Position numbers and translations under genes: made by a program. A DNA stretch of 64,000 nt from Pararobbsia alpina_A (GTDB lineage Bacteria; Pseudomonadota; Gammaproteobacteria; Burkholderiales; Burkholderiaceae). Of the stretch, positions 24,468-33,855 are shown in pieces. Position 1 is the stretch's first letter; each line of letters begins with the position of its first letter. Where the stretch lies: NCBI RefSeq assembly GCF_965118125.1, contig NZ_OZ221288.1, positions 2,790,001 through 2,854,000 of the forward strand, given 5' to 3'. The notes under the pieces are model-generated. The model was not told the DNA's origin, ran no database searches, and worked only from the letters and a program-made list of their open reading frames with translations.

Positions 24468-27400
24468 TTTGCCTCTCCACTGCTGAGCTGCTGAGACATG
24501 CCCGCAGGCGTCTTGCGCGAGCCCAGCTTCCGTACGAATGCATAGAACGCGGGCGTGAACGCCAGGCCAAAGATCGTCACACCCAGCATGCCGAAGAACA
24601 CCGTGGTCCCGAGCGATTGCCGCATTTCCGCGCCGGCGCCGCTGGCGATCGCAAGCGGTGCGACGCCTGCGATAAACGCAAGCGACGTCATCAGGATCGG
24701 ACGCAGCCGCACATGCGCCGCATGGACTGCCGCGTCTTCCGCGTTGACACCGTCTTCGTCCTGCCGCTGCTTCGCAAACTCGACAATCAGGATCGCGTTT
24801 TTCGCCGCCAGTCCGACCAGCACCACGAATCCGATCTGCGCGAGGATATCGATCGGCATGCCGCGCATATTCAGGCCGATCGACGCGGCGAGCAGGCACA
24901 TCGGTACGATCAGCACGATCGCGAGCGGCGTCTTCCAGCTTTCGTATTGGGCGGCCAGCACGAGGAACACGAACAGCGCGGACGCCGCAAAGATCACGAG
25001 CGGAGACATCGTCTGCTCTTTCTGCTGATGCGCGAGGTCCGTCCATTCATACGAGATGCCGTTCGGAAGCACTTGCTCCGCGAGTTGCTCCATGCGCTCG
25101 ATCGCCTCACCCGACGAATGCCCCGGGCCTGCCGCGCCCATGACTTCGGCTGCCGGATACATGTTGTAGCGCGGCGTGCGATACGGCGTCGTTGTGCTCT
25201 TGAACGTTGCGACACTGCTGATCGGCACCATGTCGCCCGTGGCATTGCGCACCTTGAGTCGGCCGATGTCCTCTGGCGTGCGCCGGAATTCCTGATCGCC
25301 TTGAACGCGGACCTGATAGGTGCGGCCAAAGAAATTGAAGTCGTTCACGTACTGCGAACCGAGATAGAGCTCCATCGTCGAGAACACATCGGTCGGCACG
25401 AGACCCACCTTTTGAGCCTTGAGACGATCGACATCGGCGTACACGGACGGGGCGCCTGCGTTGTAGAGCGTGAAGACGCCGCCGAATACCTTGTCCTTGT
25501 TCGCTGCGGCAACGAGCGCATTGGTCGCTTGCGCAAGCGCCTGGGGACCCAGGCCCGCACGATCTTCGACCATCAGCTTGAAGCCGCCTGCCGAACCCAG
25601 CCCTTGCACCGGCGGCGGGTTGATCACGACGACCACCGCGTCCTTGATGCCGGCGACGCGCTTGCGGATTTCAACGAGCATCGTCTCCGCGTTGACGCCC
25701 TTGACGTGCTTTCCGTAGAGCGAAGGCAGACCGTAGAACAGCGTCCCGACGTTCGGTGCAATGGTGCCCGTCGTCACATCAAAGCCCGTCACAGGCGACG
25801 TATGCGTCACACCCTTCATTCCCGGTGTGTTGAGCACGACGTCGTTGATTTCGCGGATCACCTTGTCGGTGCGTTCGAGGCTGGACCCGGGCGGCAGGAA
25901 CGCGATCACGGCCTGGTAGCCAATGTCCTGATCCGGAATAAAGCCCGTCGGCATCCTCGCCATCTGCAGACCCGTCGCGGCAATCAGGCCCGCGTACACG
26001 ATCAGCATCAAGGTCGTCGCACGCACCAGACGGCTCGTGGTCTTGCCATAGCGGTCCGACAGCCATTCGAAGCCTGCGTTGAACCGGCCAAACGTGGCGT
26101 GGTGGAAGCGGCCCCATGCCGTCGAAGCCGGATCCTGCGTGTGTTCCATTTCATGCGGCTTCAGCAGCGCCGCGCACAGGGCAGGGCTCAGCGTCAGCGA
26201 GACAAAGCACGAGATCACCGTCGATGCCGCAATCGTGATCGCGAATTGCTTGAAAAACAGGCCCGAGATGCCGGACATCAATGCGGTCGGACCGAACACC
26301 GCACACAAGGTCAGCGCGATCGCGATGATCGCCGTCGAGACTTCGTTCATCGTCTGATGCGCGGCCTCGCGTGGCGACATGCCCATGGCCATGTTCCGCT
26401 CGACGTTCTCGACCACCACGATGGCGTCGTCGACCACAATCCCCACGGCAAGAACGAGCCCGAATAACGATAAGTTGTTGATGGACGCGCCGAACAGCGA
26501 CAGGATCGTGAACGTACCGAGCAGCGACACCGGAATCGCGATCACCGGGATGATCGTCGCGCGCCAGTTCTGCAGGAACAGGTAGACCACGCCGACCACC
26601 AGCAGGATCGCGATCGCGATCGTCTTGATCACTTCCTCGATCGATTGCGATACGAACGTCGTCGGGTCATAGATGCGGATGTAGTCGATGCCCGACGGGA
26701 ACGTCTTTTTCAGCTCGGCCATCTTGTCCCAGATTTCGTGCTCGACAGCTACGACGTTGGCATCGGGTGTCGCGATCACGAACCACGGTGCGGACGGGTA
26801 TTTGTCGGCGTAGGCCTTCGAGCCATAGTCGACAGAGCCCAGCTCGACGCGGCCGATGTCGCGAATGCGTGTCACGCGTCCTTGCGGATCGGCCTTAATG
26901 ACGACGTCGGCAAACTGCTCGGGTGTCGTCAGGCGGCCCAGCGCGTCGACGTTGATCTGATAGGCGCCGATGCCCTTGTCCGCAACAGGAGGCTGATTGA
27001 GCACACCCGCCGACACGGACGCATTCTGCGCACGCAATGCGGTGAGGATCTCGTTCGCGCTGATGTTGTAGGAAGCCGCCTTATCCGGATCGATCCAGAT
27101 GCGCATCGCGTATTGCCGTTCGCCGAACAACTGGAAGTCCGACACACCGGGCAAGCGCGCGATCTGGTCGCGGACCTTGAGCATGTAGTTCGAGATGTAT
27201 TCGGGACTGCGCGAGCCGTCCGGCGAATAGACGTGCACGCCGAGCAGGAGTGCCTGGATCGTCTTTTTCACCTGCACGCCCTGCAATTGCACTTCCTGAG
27301 GCAGGCGCGACAACGTATCTTCGACACGGCTGCGCGTGAGCAACAGCGCCGTGTTCGGATCGGTGCCGACCTTGAAGATCACGGTAATCGTCAGCTGGCC

Positions 27401-27661
27401 ATCGCTGGTCGACTGGCTCGTGATGTAGTCCATGTTCTCAACGCCGTTGACGGACTGCTCGAGTGGCGTTGCGACGGTGCGCGCAATCGTATCGGCCGAC
27501 GCACCCGGATACGACGTGTGAATCTGAATCGTCGTCGGAACAATGTTGGGGTATTGCGCGATCGGCAGTTTGAACATCGTTGCCAGGCCGATCAGCACGA
27601 GGAAGATATTGAGCACCGCGGCGAAGCGCGGGTGTTCAATAAAGAAGTGGGTGAGCTTCAT
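24464..27661 (-). CDS. RND efflux permease, HAE1 (MexB/MexF-like)
   Basis: A 1065-residue inner-membrane pump with twelve helices and two large periplasmic loops. 'IDDAIV'-type proton relay appears as 'GIVVDDAIVVVENVERNM' in helix 4; 'FIPDQDIGYQAVIAFLPPGSSLERTD' and 'GFKLMVEDRAGLGPQALAQATNALVAAANKD' are porter-domain signatures; 'LVGLAAKNAILIVEFAKQ' lies in helix 10. It exports drugs or other amphiphilic compounds using the proton gradient. Normal family length. Overlaps adaptor (ATGA) and channel genes, giving a three-gene operon. Confidence 0.95.
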   Translation of the reverse strand: MKLTHFFIEHPRFAAVLNIFLVLIGLATMFKLPIAQYPNIVPTTIQIHTSYPGASADTIARTVATPLEQSVNGVENMDYITSQSTSDGQLTITVIFKVGTDPNTALLLTRSRVEDTLSRLPQEVQLQGVQVKKTIQALLLGVHVYSPDGSRSPEYISNYMLKVRDQIARLPGVSDFQLFGERQYAMRIWIDPDKAASYNISANEILTALRAQNASVSAGVLNQPPVADKGIGAYQINVDALGRLTTPEQFADVVIKADPQGRVTRIRDIGRVELGSVDYGSKAYADKYPSAPWFVIATPDANVVAVEHEIWDKMAELKKTFPSGIDYIRIYDPTTFVSQSIEEVIKTIAIAILLVVGVVYLFLQNWRATIIPVIAIPVSLLGTFTILSLFGASINNLSLFGLVLAVGIVVDDAIVVVENVERNMAMGMSPREAAHQTMNEVSTAIIAIALTLCAVFGPTALMSGISGLFFKQFAITIAASTVISCFVSLTLSPALCAALLKPHEMEHTQDPASTAWGRFHHATFGRFNAGFEWLSDRYGKTTSRLVRATTLMLIVYAGLIAATGLQMARMPTGFIPDQDIGYQAVIAFLPPGSSLERTDKVIREINDVVLNTPGMKGVTHTSPVTGFDVTTGTIAPNVGTLFYGLPSLYGKHVKGVNAETMLVEIRKRVAGIKDAVVVVINPPPVQGLGSAGGFKLMVEDRAGLGPQALAQATNALVAAANKDKVFGGVFTLYNAGAPSVYADVDRLKAQKVGLVPTDVFSTMELYLGSQYVNDFNFFGRTYQVRVQGDQEFRRTPEDIGRLKVRNATGDMVPISSVATFKSTTTPYRTPRYNMYPAAEVMGAAGPGHSSGEAIERMEQLAEQVLPNGISYEWTDLAHQQKEQTMSPLVIFAASALFVFLVLAAQYESWKTPLAIVLIVPMCLLAASIGLNMRGMPIDILAQIGFVVLVGLAAKNAILIVEFAKQRQDEDGVNAEDAAVHAAHVRLRPILMTSLAFIAGVAPLAIASGAGAEMRQSLGTTVFFGMLGVTIFGLAFTPAFYAFVRKLGSRKTPAGMSQQLSSGEAK

Positions 27662-28908
27662 GACTTCGCCCCTTCGTCGCCCTGTTCGGACGTAAATTGA
27701 ATCGAACCCGCATGGGGCGACACTTTCGAGCCCGGACGAACCGTAGGGATGCCGTCGATGATGATCTTGTCGCCCGGCTTGAGGCCCGAGCGGATGACGC
27801 GTAACCCGCCGCGAAGATCACCGACTTCAACCTGACGCGCCGTCGCGACATCGTCATCGCCGACGACGTACACCATGTGACTCGTCTGATCCTCGAGTAC
27901 GGCCGCATCGGGAACGAGCAGCGTAGCCTGCGGTGCCGTCACGGCGAGCTGCACGCGCGAGAAGCCACCGGGTGTCAGCGACAGATCCGCGTTCGGAATG
28001 GTGGCGCGTGCGTGAATCGTGCCGCTCGAACGATCGAGCGTGTTGTCGATGAAGTTCAGCGTGCCTTGTCGTGTGAACGCATCGTCGCCCGTCGGCGAAA
28101 TGTTGACCTTGTCGGCGAGCGGGCCTTGTTGCGTGGCGCGAATACGCTGGAATGCAGCGTAGTCGTTCTCGCTCATGTCGAAGTCGAGATAGATCGGGTC
28201 GAGCGAGACGATCGTTGCGAGCAACGTCGTCGGGCTGCTTGCGGCGCGGCTGCCGGAGATCAGGTTGCCGACCGATACGAGGTGGGTGCCCATGCGGCCG
28301 CCAAACGGTGCGTAGACCTTGCAGCGATCCAGATCGAACTTCGCATCGCGCACCAGCGCGTTGGCGTTGTCGACTGCCGCTTGAGCAGCATGTTGTTCCG
28401 CGACTTTCTGGTCGACGTTCTCGACCGTCCCCGCTTCGGAGCGTTGCAGTTCCTGTGCGCGCGCGAGTTCGCGCACGGCCAGCGTCAACCGCGCATTCGC
28501 GGATTCGAGTTCCGCGGTCGCTTCACTGAGTTTGATCTGATAGGGCTCGGGGTCGATCTCGAAGAGGAGGTCGCCCTTGTGAACGATGTCGCCGTCCTTG
28601 AAGTGGATCTGCGTGAGCGTGCCGCCCACTTGCGCGCGAAGCTCGACGCGATTGACCGCGGAGAACTGGCCGAGGAAACCCAGCCGGCCCTCGATAGCTC
28701 GCTGAAGGGGGGCACTCACTGCGACAGAGGGTGGAGGTGGCGCGGCGACCGGTGCCGCGTTCGATCCGTGGACGTGATAGGCCGTTGCGGCGACGGCGGC
28801 GAGGACAGCAACGGCAACAGCTTTTCCGATCCAGCGTGTCGAACCCGGAGCGGCGGAGTTCTTCGGAACAATCACTCCGGCGTCGGCTGGATCCATGCGG
28901 TTATTCAT
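27658..28908 (-). CDS. RND periplasmic adaptor (MFP) subunit
   Basis: A 416-residue membrane-fusion protein with one N-terminal anchor helix (about residues 26-45). The split lipoyl domain appears as 'VELRAQVGGTLTQIHFKDGDIVHKGDLLFEIDPEPY' and 'CKVYAPFGGRMGTHLVSVGNLI', with a coiled-coil hairpin between, then beta-barrel and membrane-proximal domains. It resembles MexE/MexC-type adaptors. First gene of the pump operon; a sigma-70 promoter with repeats lies upstream. Confidence 0.93.
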   Translation of the reverse strand: MNNRMDPADAGVIVPKNSAAPGSTRWIGKAVAVAVLAAVAATAYHVHGSNAAPVAAPPPPSVAVSAPLQRAIEGRLGFLGQFSAVNRVELRAQVGGTLTQIHFKDGDIVHKGDLLFEIDPEPYQIKLSEATAELESANARLTLAVRELARAQELQRSEAGTVENVDQKVAEQHAAQAAVDNANALVRDAKFDLDRCKVYAPFGGRMGTHLVSVGNLISGSRAASSPTTLLATIVSLDPIYLDFDMSENDYAAFQRIRATQQGPLADKVNISPTGDDAFTRQGTLNFIDNTLDRSSGTIHARATIPNADLSLTPGGFSRVQLAVTAPQATLLVPDAAVLEDQTSHMVYVVGDDDVATARQVEVGDLRGGLRVIRSGLKPGDKIIIDGIPTVRPGSKVSPHAGSIQFTSEQGDEGAKS

Positions 28909-28997
28909 AGCGATCTCGTGGGAAGGAACTGGCTAAGCAACGTTGGGGTATGTCCTAGCTCGCCGGTTCGATGATCAAGGTCTAGCATCTGGCAATC

Positions 28998-29049
28998 AAG
29001 ATAATGACCGTAATCCAGAATGTCAAGAGCATAGTCATAATCCAGAATG
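28998..29049 (-). promoter_or_regulatory. RND operon promoter with repeated operator words
   Basis: On the minus strand TTGACA (29026-29021), a 17-bp spacer and TATCTT (29003-28998). The word TAATCCAGAATG occurs twice in the plus sense (29011-29022 and 29038-29049), 27 bp apart; one copy lies in the spacer and reaches into the -35 box, the other upstream. This layout suits repression by a TetR protein. Confidence 0.55.
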
Positions 29050-29232
29050 AGAAAGCATGAATTGACCGCGTGGATGAGCGATCTCGCGGCGTGAGTGTGT
29101 TTGCCTCTGGGTTTGGTTACGCCGTGTGGGCTTCGTTAGTGGCGGATGGAGGGGTGTAAGGTCGGGGCAGCGACATGCGACAAAGCGGCTGGCGTCGTAT
29201 GCTTTGAGGGTGTGATACCCAGCCCGTAGCCG
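29050..29232. other. Rest of intergenic region before membrane protein gene
   Basis: Between the RND promoter and the gene at 29233. I see no further gene or clear structure; it should hold the promoter of the plus-strand gene. Confidence 0.4.
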
Positions 29233-29658
29233 ATGACACGATGGATGACGACCACCATGGCACCCGAATGGAACCACCGTATCAAACTGTTCGTTTCGCG
29301 TTTATGGCAACCGACCAGCGCGTGCATGACGTGCATGCCCGGAAGCTGGACGAACATCGCAAGCAGCCTGCATTGGGCCGTCGCGTTCAAGACGGGTGTG
29401 CTGACGGGTCTTCTAGCCGTGCTTCTGACGTTCACGCCCGCCGCGTCGCTGTACGGGAATCGCTACGGCAATGCGATTCTTGTCGGGCTTCTGACGATCG
29501 TGGGCGATATCTACTCGCATAACGGACATCCGCCGCACCCGTATATCGAACACATCGGCACCGGCATCGTGTCGGGGGTTCTGGCGCTGATCGCCTCGTA
29601 TCTGTTCGAGGATCGCGCGCGTCGCATTCGGAACGTATGGACGCAACTCGTGCATTAG
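29233..29658 (+). CDS. Small integral membrane protein of unknown function
   Basis: A 141-residue protein (or 133 if it starts at the ATG at 29257). The central and C-terminal parts contain three hydrophobic segments: 'FKTGVLTGLLAVLLTFTPAASLY', 'AILVGLLTIVGDIY' and 'GIVSGVLALIASYLF', ending in a basic cytoplasmic tail. The 'GDIYSHNGHPPHPYIEHIGTGI' loop is histidine-rich. I do not recognise a named family. It ends at the bidirectional terminator shared with the DUF4148 gene. Confidence 0.65.
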   Translation: MTRWMTTTMAPEWNHRIKLFVSRLWQPTSACMTCMPGSWTNIASSLHWAVAFKTGVLTGLLAVLLTFTPAASLYGNRYGNAILVGLLTIVGDIYSHNGHPPHPYIEHIGTGIVSGVLALIASYLFEDRARRIRNVWTQLVH

Positions 29659-29702
29659 CGCGTCAGCGTTGCAAAACGGGATGGACTGTCATCTCGCTGA
29701 AA

Positions 29703-29732
29703 TAAAAAAAGCGCCCGTCGGGCGCTTTTTTG
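29703..29732. terminator. Bidirectional intrinsic terminator
   Basis: Stem GCGCCC (29711-29716) with GGGCGC (29720-29725), loop GTC, flanked by an A-run on the left and T6 on the right. It can end transcripts from the plus-strand gene (stop 29658) and the minus-strand DUF4148 gene (stop at 29775). Confidence 0.9.
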
Positions 29733-29774
29733 TTGCTTGAGCCGGCCATTCGCACCGGCTCATGCTGCAGCACT

Positions 29775-30041
29775 TTATTCCTGAGCGTTGCTCGGAACCG
29801 AAACCTTGGCGTAGTGAGCCTGGCTGTGTTGCGTAGCGACTGCGTACGTACCCGACGTGGCTGCACGCGAGATCGGGAATTCATTGCGACCGCGTTGTTG
29901 TTCCAGCTGACCGCTGGCTTGAGCCGATACCAGCTGAGCCTTGACCTGTTCGCGAGTCAGACCCGTGTCTTGTGCGAAGGCGGGAACAGCTGCTGCAAAC
30001 GTGGCCGAGACGAGCAGTGCGGAAAGGATAGCGCGCTTCAT
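29775..30041 (-). CDS. DUF4148 secreted small protein
   Basis: An 88-residue exported protein. Signal peptide 'MKRAILSALLVSATFAAAVPAFAQ' with cleavage after AFA. The mature part has 'LTREQVKAQLVSAQASGQL', the DUF4148 signature, a family greatly expanded in Burkholderiaceae and of unknown function, likely periplasmic. A long single-gene transcript is expected because of the strong terminator. Confidence 0.9.
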   Translation of the reverse strand: MKRAILSALLVSATFAAAVPAFAQDTGLTREQVKAQLVSAQASGQLEQQRGRNEFPISRAATSGTYAVATQHSQAHYAKVSVPSNAQE

Positions 30042-30280
30042 GGTGTCACTCCTGACAATTTGATCTGTTTAGGGCTTTGGCTGGATTCGGTTTGAATCGC
30101 TCGCCGTTGGGATCAAATGTAGGCCTCTCACCCGACATGAAAAAGGGCCGCGGGCGGAAGTGACTATTCACGAATTTGAAGTAATACAGGCCCGTTTGCT
30201 GCAGAGCACCACAAGCGTGATCCCGCAACTAACAGCCAACGTCCCCAACCCCACCGCGAACGCGATGCGCAACAACCTGC

Positions 30281-31195
30281 TTACAGCTCCATAACGCTGA
30301 CGGACACATCGATCGCGTGTGCACCGCCGCCGAGGATCATGCCGCGCAGCAGGGACACGTCGCTGTAGTCGCGCCCGTAGGCCAGTGTTACGTGGTCGCG
30401 ATCGGCCATGACATCGTTGGTCGGATCGAGATCGATCCAGCCGAACGGCGGGCACCAGACCGACACCCACGCGTGCGATGCGTCCGCGCCGAGCAGACGC
30501 GCGTGCCCGGGCAACGGCACCGTACGCAAATACCCGCTCACATAGCGTGCGGGAATGCCGATCGAACGCAGACATCCGATCATCACCTGTGCAAAGTCCT
30601 GGCAGACCCCGCTGCGGAGCTTGAACGCGCTGAGCGCTTGCGTATCGAAGTCGGTTGTCGTCTGGTGATATTCGAATTCATCGTGAATCCGGTGCATCAG
30701 GTCGATCGCGCCCTGCGCAACGGGCATGCCGGGCGCGAAGCTTTCGAGCGCGTAGGTGCTTAGCAACGGGTGCAATGCGACGTACGGCGAAGCAAAGCAG
30801 AACTCCGTCTCGGGCACATAGGGCGCCCCCGCACGATAGCTCGTGACTGCGGCGATGTTTTCCCAGGGCTCGGTTGCTTCCGGGTCAAAGCTTGCCCAGC
30901 GCGCCCGCAAGCGTACGGTCGTCTCGCTCGTCACCTGCAAGGCTTCATGCTGCGTATCGAGTGCGAAGTAGACGACCTCGTTGCCGAACGTGTCGACGCG
31001 CGTGTGCAGATACGACGGCTCGGGCTCGATGCGTTCCGCGTGTTGAAGCACTTCCTGCGACGGCGTCGAAACGGGCCGGATCGTGGCCAGGTGCTGCGCG
31101 GTTTCGACGAGCGTCGAATAGCGATAGGTTGTCCGGTGCAACACGGCCAGCACTGTGGGCCGCATCGAAGGCAAGGTCGGGAAGATCGTGTTCAT
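30281..31195 (-). CDS. Transglutaminase-like cysteine peptidase
   Basis: A 304-residue protein with an N-terminal beta domain ('LHRTTYRYSTLVETAQHLATIRPVS') and a transglutaminase-core papain fold. Catalytic triad: Cys198 in 'RSGVCQDFAQ', His241 in 'DASHAWVSVW' and Asp257 in 'IDLDPTND'. Family members hydrolyse or cross-link peptide bonds. Third gene of the operon DUF2126/TGase, ATP-grasp/alpha-E, TGase, which comparative genomics links to peptide synthesis or tagging. The start at 31195 avoids overlap with the upstream gene, which ends at 31245. No signal peptide is visible, so it should act in the cytoplasm. Confidence 0.9.
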   Translation of the reverse strand: MNTIFPTLPSMRPTVLAVLHRTTYRYSTLVETAQHLATIRPVSTPSQEVLQHAERIEPEPSYLHTRVDTFGNEVVYFALDTQHEALQVTSETTVRLRARWASFDPEATEPWENIAAVTSYRAGAPYVPETEFCFASPYVALHPLLSTYALESFAPGMPVAQGAIDLMHRIHDEFEYHQTTTDFDTQALSAFKLRSGVCQDFAQVMIGCLRSIGIPARYVSGYLRTVPLPGHARLLGADASHAWVSVWCPPFGWIDLDPTNDVMADRDHVTLAYGRDYSDVSLLRGMILGGGAHAIDVSVSVMEL

Positions 31196-31244
31196 GCGGT
31201 CAACGCCGTGGCTCGCAGCAAAGGCTGCGTCGGGAATTTCGTGC

Positions 31245-33818
31245 TCATGCCGACATCCACGCGTGCGAAGCATTCGCATGGCTGAAATAGCGCGCGCTGA
31301 TCTCATTGGACAGGGCCATCATCAACGCACCGAAGCGATCGCATAACTGCACGAGCGCCGTGTATTGCCGACGTTCGTCGCGCTCGCACAACGTGTCGAG
31401 CGCAGGGAATTCGCTCGTCGGCGGCAATAGCGATGACAGCGACGCGCGTTGCGCATGCGCGGCCGGAGTGGGCAGATCGTCGAGCTTGTTCCTGAGGCGC
31501 TCGTAGACGCCGAACAGGCTGCGCGGATTCGTCGGCTCAACAACGAGCAGATCGAGCAGCGGCAGCAACTGGAACCGTCCCGGGTACAAAGAGCGGTAGG
31601 TCAGCGTACTGTCGAACAGCTCGAGCAGCAGGTCGAAGCCCGCGTGCGTGTCGATGGCCTGCTGTGCGGCGGCCACGCGCAGAAACGTCGACAGCGAGGC
31701 AATGCGTTCGATATGACGACCGACGAACAACAATCGCCATGCTTCATCGCGCGTCATGCGGTCGCCCTGCGCGCCGCTGATCGATGAAAGCTGCACGGCG
31801 AGCCGATCGAGCGCGGTCATGACTTCGAGCCGGTTGTACTGACCCGCTTCGATGCGCGGCGCGAGCCGTCGCAGGGCGTCGCGAAAGTCGTTGCGCGCGG
31901 CAACGATGGTGCGCCAGTGATCGCTCGACAACCGGCCGCGCACCTCGCCCGAGGCCATCGCCTGACCTGCGAGGTTTTGACCAACACTGGGCCATGGCGA
32001 GCTTTCGTCAAGCGACGCGATCAATGTCTGCTCGAAATCTCGCGAGGTCGATCGCGTCGCGGGATCGGGTGGCGGCACAAGGCCTGAGCGTCGCGCGAGT
32101 TCGACCAGCGTGGCAAACAGTGCGCTGCTGTCGTCGCTTTCGAGCGAGCCGAGAATCATCCGGCACAGGCGCACGCTGTTCTCGGCGCGCTCGCCGTATC
32201 GTCCGGACCAGAAGAGGTTTTCGGCAGCCCGGCTCGAAATCGTGCGGTGCTTCTGATTGAGGTCGGCCGGCTTGAGCGGCGCGGGCATCAGCGAAAACGA
32301 CGAAGCAGGCTCGCTCGACAGAATCCAAGTGTCAACACTGCTGCCGCCCAGTTGCATCGATACGGCGGACTGCCGCTCCGCCGCGAAGCGCGTAAAGCCG
32401 CCGGGCATCACATGCCAGTTGCCGTGCGCGTCGCCGATCGCGTAGCAGCGCACGACGGCAGCCCGCATATCGAGGAGGCCGTCGTCGTAGCGCGGCGCGC
32501 AGGACAGGGGCATCGCCGCCTGGATCGTGAACGCAGCAGGGGACTGCGCGATTTCTTCGCGCCATGCGTCGAGACGCTGCACGCCTTGCTCCATGCCCAG
32601 CGCGCGGCCTTCGCGTCGCCCCGGCCATGTCGGCATCACGTAACCGTGCTCGAGCTGGCTCAGGGCTTCTTCTCGCGCGGCGGCTTCGCCGCACCACCAC
32701 GTGGGCACGCTCGGCAACACGAGCGGCTGACCCAGCACGTGTTGCGCGATGGCGGGCAGAAACGCATGCATGCCGGTCGACTCGACAAAGCCGCTGCCCG
32801 GCACGTTCGATACCGCGACATTGCCGGCGCGCATGACTTGCAGCAGGCCCGGCACGCCGATGGTCGAATCGGGGCGGAGCTCGACGGGATCGCAGAACGC
32901 ATCATCCAGGCGCCGCAGCAGCACGTGAACGCGTTCGAGTCCGCCGAGCGTCTTCAGGTAGAGCACGTCGTCGCGGACCGTCAGGTCCTTGCCTTCGGCC
33001 AGCGTGATGCCGAGGTAGCGTGCGAGAAACACGTGCTCGAAATACGTTTCGCTGTAGGGGCCTGGCGTCAGCAGCGCGATATGCGGATGGCCGCTCGCAT
33101 TGGTGCCGCGCATCGTGTGCGTGGCAAGCTGCGCGAGCGAGGCGATCAGTTGCGAATACGAGGACGCCAGCCGCGGCACGCGCATCTCGCGAAACGCTTC
33201 AGCGAAGATGTCCGACACAATCAGGCGGTTCTCGAGCGAGTAGCCCAGGCCCGACGGGGCCTCGGTGCGCTGCGAGAGCACGGTCCATTCGCCTTCGTTG
33301 TTGCGCGCGAGGTCGACGGCCACAAGCTGGAGATACTGCCCGTTCGGTGGCACATACCCTTTGACAGGGCGTAGATACCCGGGATGCCCGAATACCAGCG
33401 CAGGGGGAATATAGCCGTCGCGCAACAGTGTCTGTGGTCCGTACACATCGGCGATGATGGCATTCAGCAGGCGAGCGCGTTGCACCACGCCGCGTTCAAT
33501 CAGCTGCCACTCGTGTTCGTCGATCAGAAACGGGAGCAGGTCGAGTGCCCACGCACGCGAGCTGCCTTTGTCGGCATAGACGTTATAGGTGATGTCGTTG
33601 TCGCGGACCTGCCGGCGCACTGCATCGGCCCGCAGGCCGAGACTCGCATAGCCATGTTCGCCAAGCAGCTCAAAGAATCGCCGCCACGGTTCGCGCAGGG
33701 TCGCGGGGTCTTCGCGCAGTTCGTCCCAATGGCCGTCGCGAACCGGCAGTGCGCGCAGCGGCAACGCGTCCGCATGCGGCACGCCCGGCTCGAACGGGAG
33801 TGAAGATTGAAAAGCCAA
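31245..33818 (-). CDS. Circularly permuted ATP-grasp fused to alpha-E domain
   Basis: A protein of about 857 residues. The first 500 residues are a circularly permuted type 2 ATP-grasp ligase (DUF404/DUF407): 'DNDITYNVYADKGSSRAWALDLLPF', 'LTPGPYSETYFEHVFLARYLGI' and 'GVPGLLQVMRAGNVAVSNVPGSG'. The rest is the alpha-E (DUF403) helical domain: 'NLFWSGRYGERAENSVRLCRMIL' and 'EAWRLLFVGRHIERI'. In many genomes these are two genes; here they are fused. ATP-grasp enzymes join a carboxylate to an amine. The start is uncertain: TTG at 33818 gives 'MAFQSSLPFEPG', while the frame extends to a GTG at 33929 that would overlap the upstream gene by 74 bp. Confidence 0.88.
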   Translation of the reverse strand: MAFQSSLPFEPGVPHADALPLRALPVRDGHWDELREDPATLREPWRRFFELLGEHGYASLGLRADAVRRQVRDNDITYNVYADKGSSRAWALDLLPFLIDEHEWQLIERGVVQRARLLNAIIADVYGPQTLLRDGYIPPALVFGHPGYLRPVKGYVPPNGQYLQLVAVDLARNNEGEWTVLSQRTEAPSGLGYSLENRLIVSDIFAEAFREMRVPRLASSYSQLIASLAQLATHTMRGTNASGHPHIALLTPGPYSETYFEHVFLARYLGITLAEGKDLTVRDDVLYLKTLGGLERVHVLLRRLDDAFCDPVELRPDSTIGVPGLLQVMRAGNVAVSNVPGSGFVESTGMHAFLPAIAQHVLGQPLVLPSVPTWWCGEAAAREEALSQLEHGYVMPTWPGRREGRALGMEQGVQRLDAWREEIAQSPAAFTIQAAMPLSCAPRYDDGLLDMRAAVVRCYAIGDAHGNWHVMPGGFTRFAAERQSAVSMQLGGSSVDTWILSSEPASSFSLMPAPLKPADLNQKHRTISSRAAENLFWSGRYGERAENSVRLCRMILGSLESDDSSALFATLVELARRSGLVPPPDPATRSTSRDFEQTLIASLDESSPWPSVGQNLAGQAMASGEVRGRLSSDHWRTIVAARNDFRDALRRLAPRIEAGQYNRLEVMTALDRLAVQLSSISGAQGDRMTRDEAWRLLFVGRHIERIASLSTFLRVAAAQQAIDTHAGFDLLLELFDSTLTYRSLYPGRFQLLPLLDLLVVEPTNPRSLFGVYERLRNKLDDLPTPAAHAQRASLSSLLPPTSEFPALDTLCERDERRQYTALVQLCDRFGALMMALSNEISARYFSHANASHAWMSA

Positions 33819-33855
33819 AGGGGCGACCCCGTTGTTGGTGTTATGGGCTCGGGCC

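Noticed and set aside
24617..26467. 616-residue open frame on the plus strand
   Set aside because: Antisense shadow of the RND permease gene; arginine- and histidine-rich product without family features.
27801..27826. GTAACC inside the adaptor gene, and similar words at 32638, 35886 and 49560
   Set aside because: None has CGAA at 16-base spacing, and all lie inside coding sequence.
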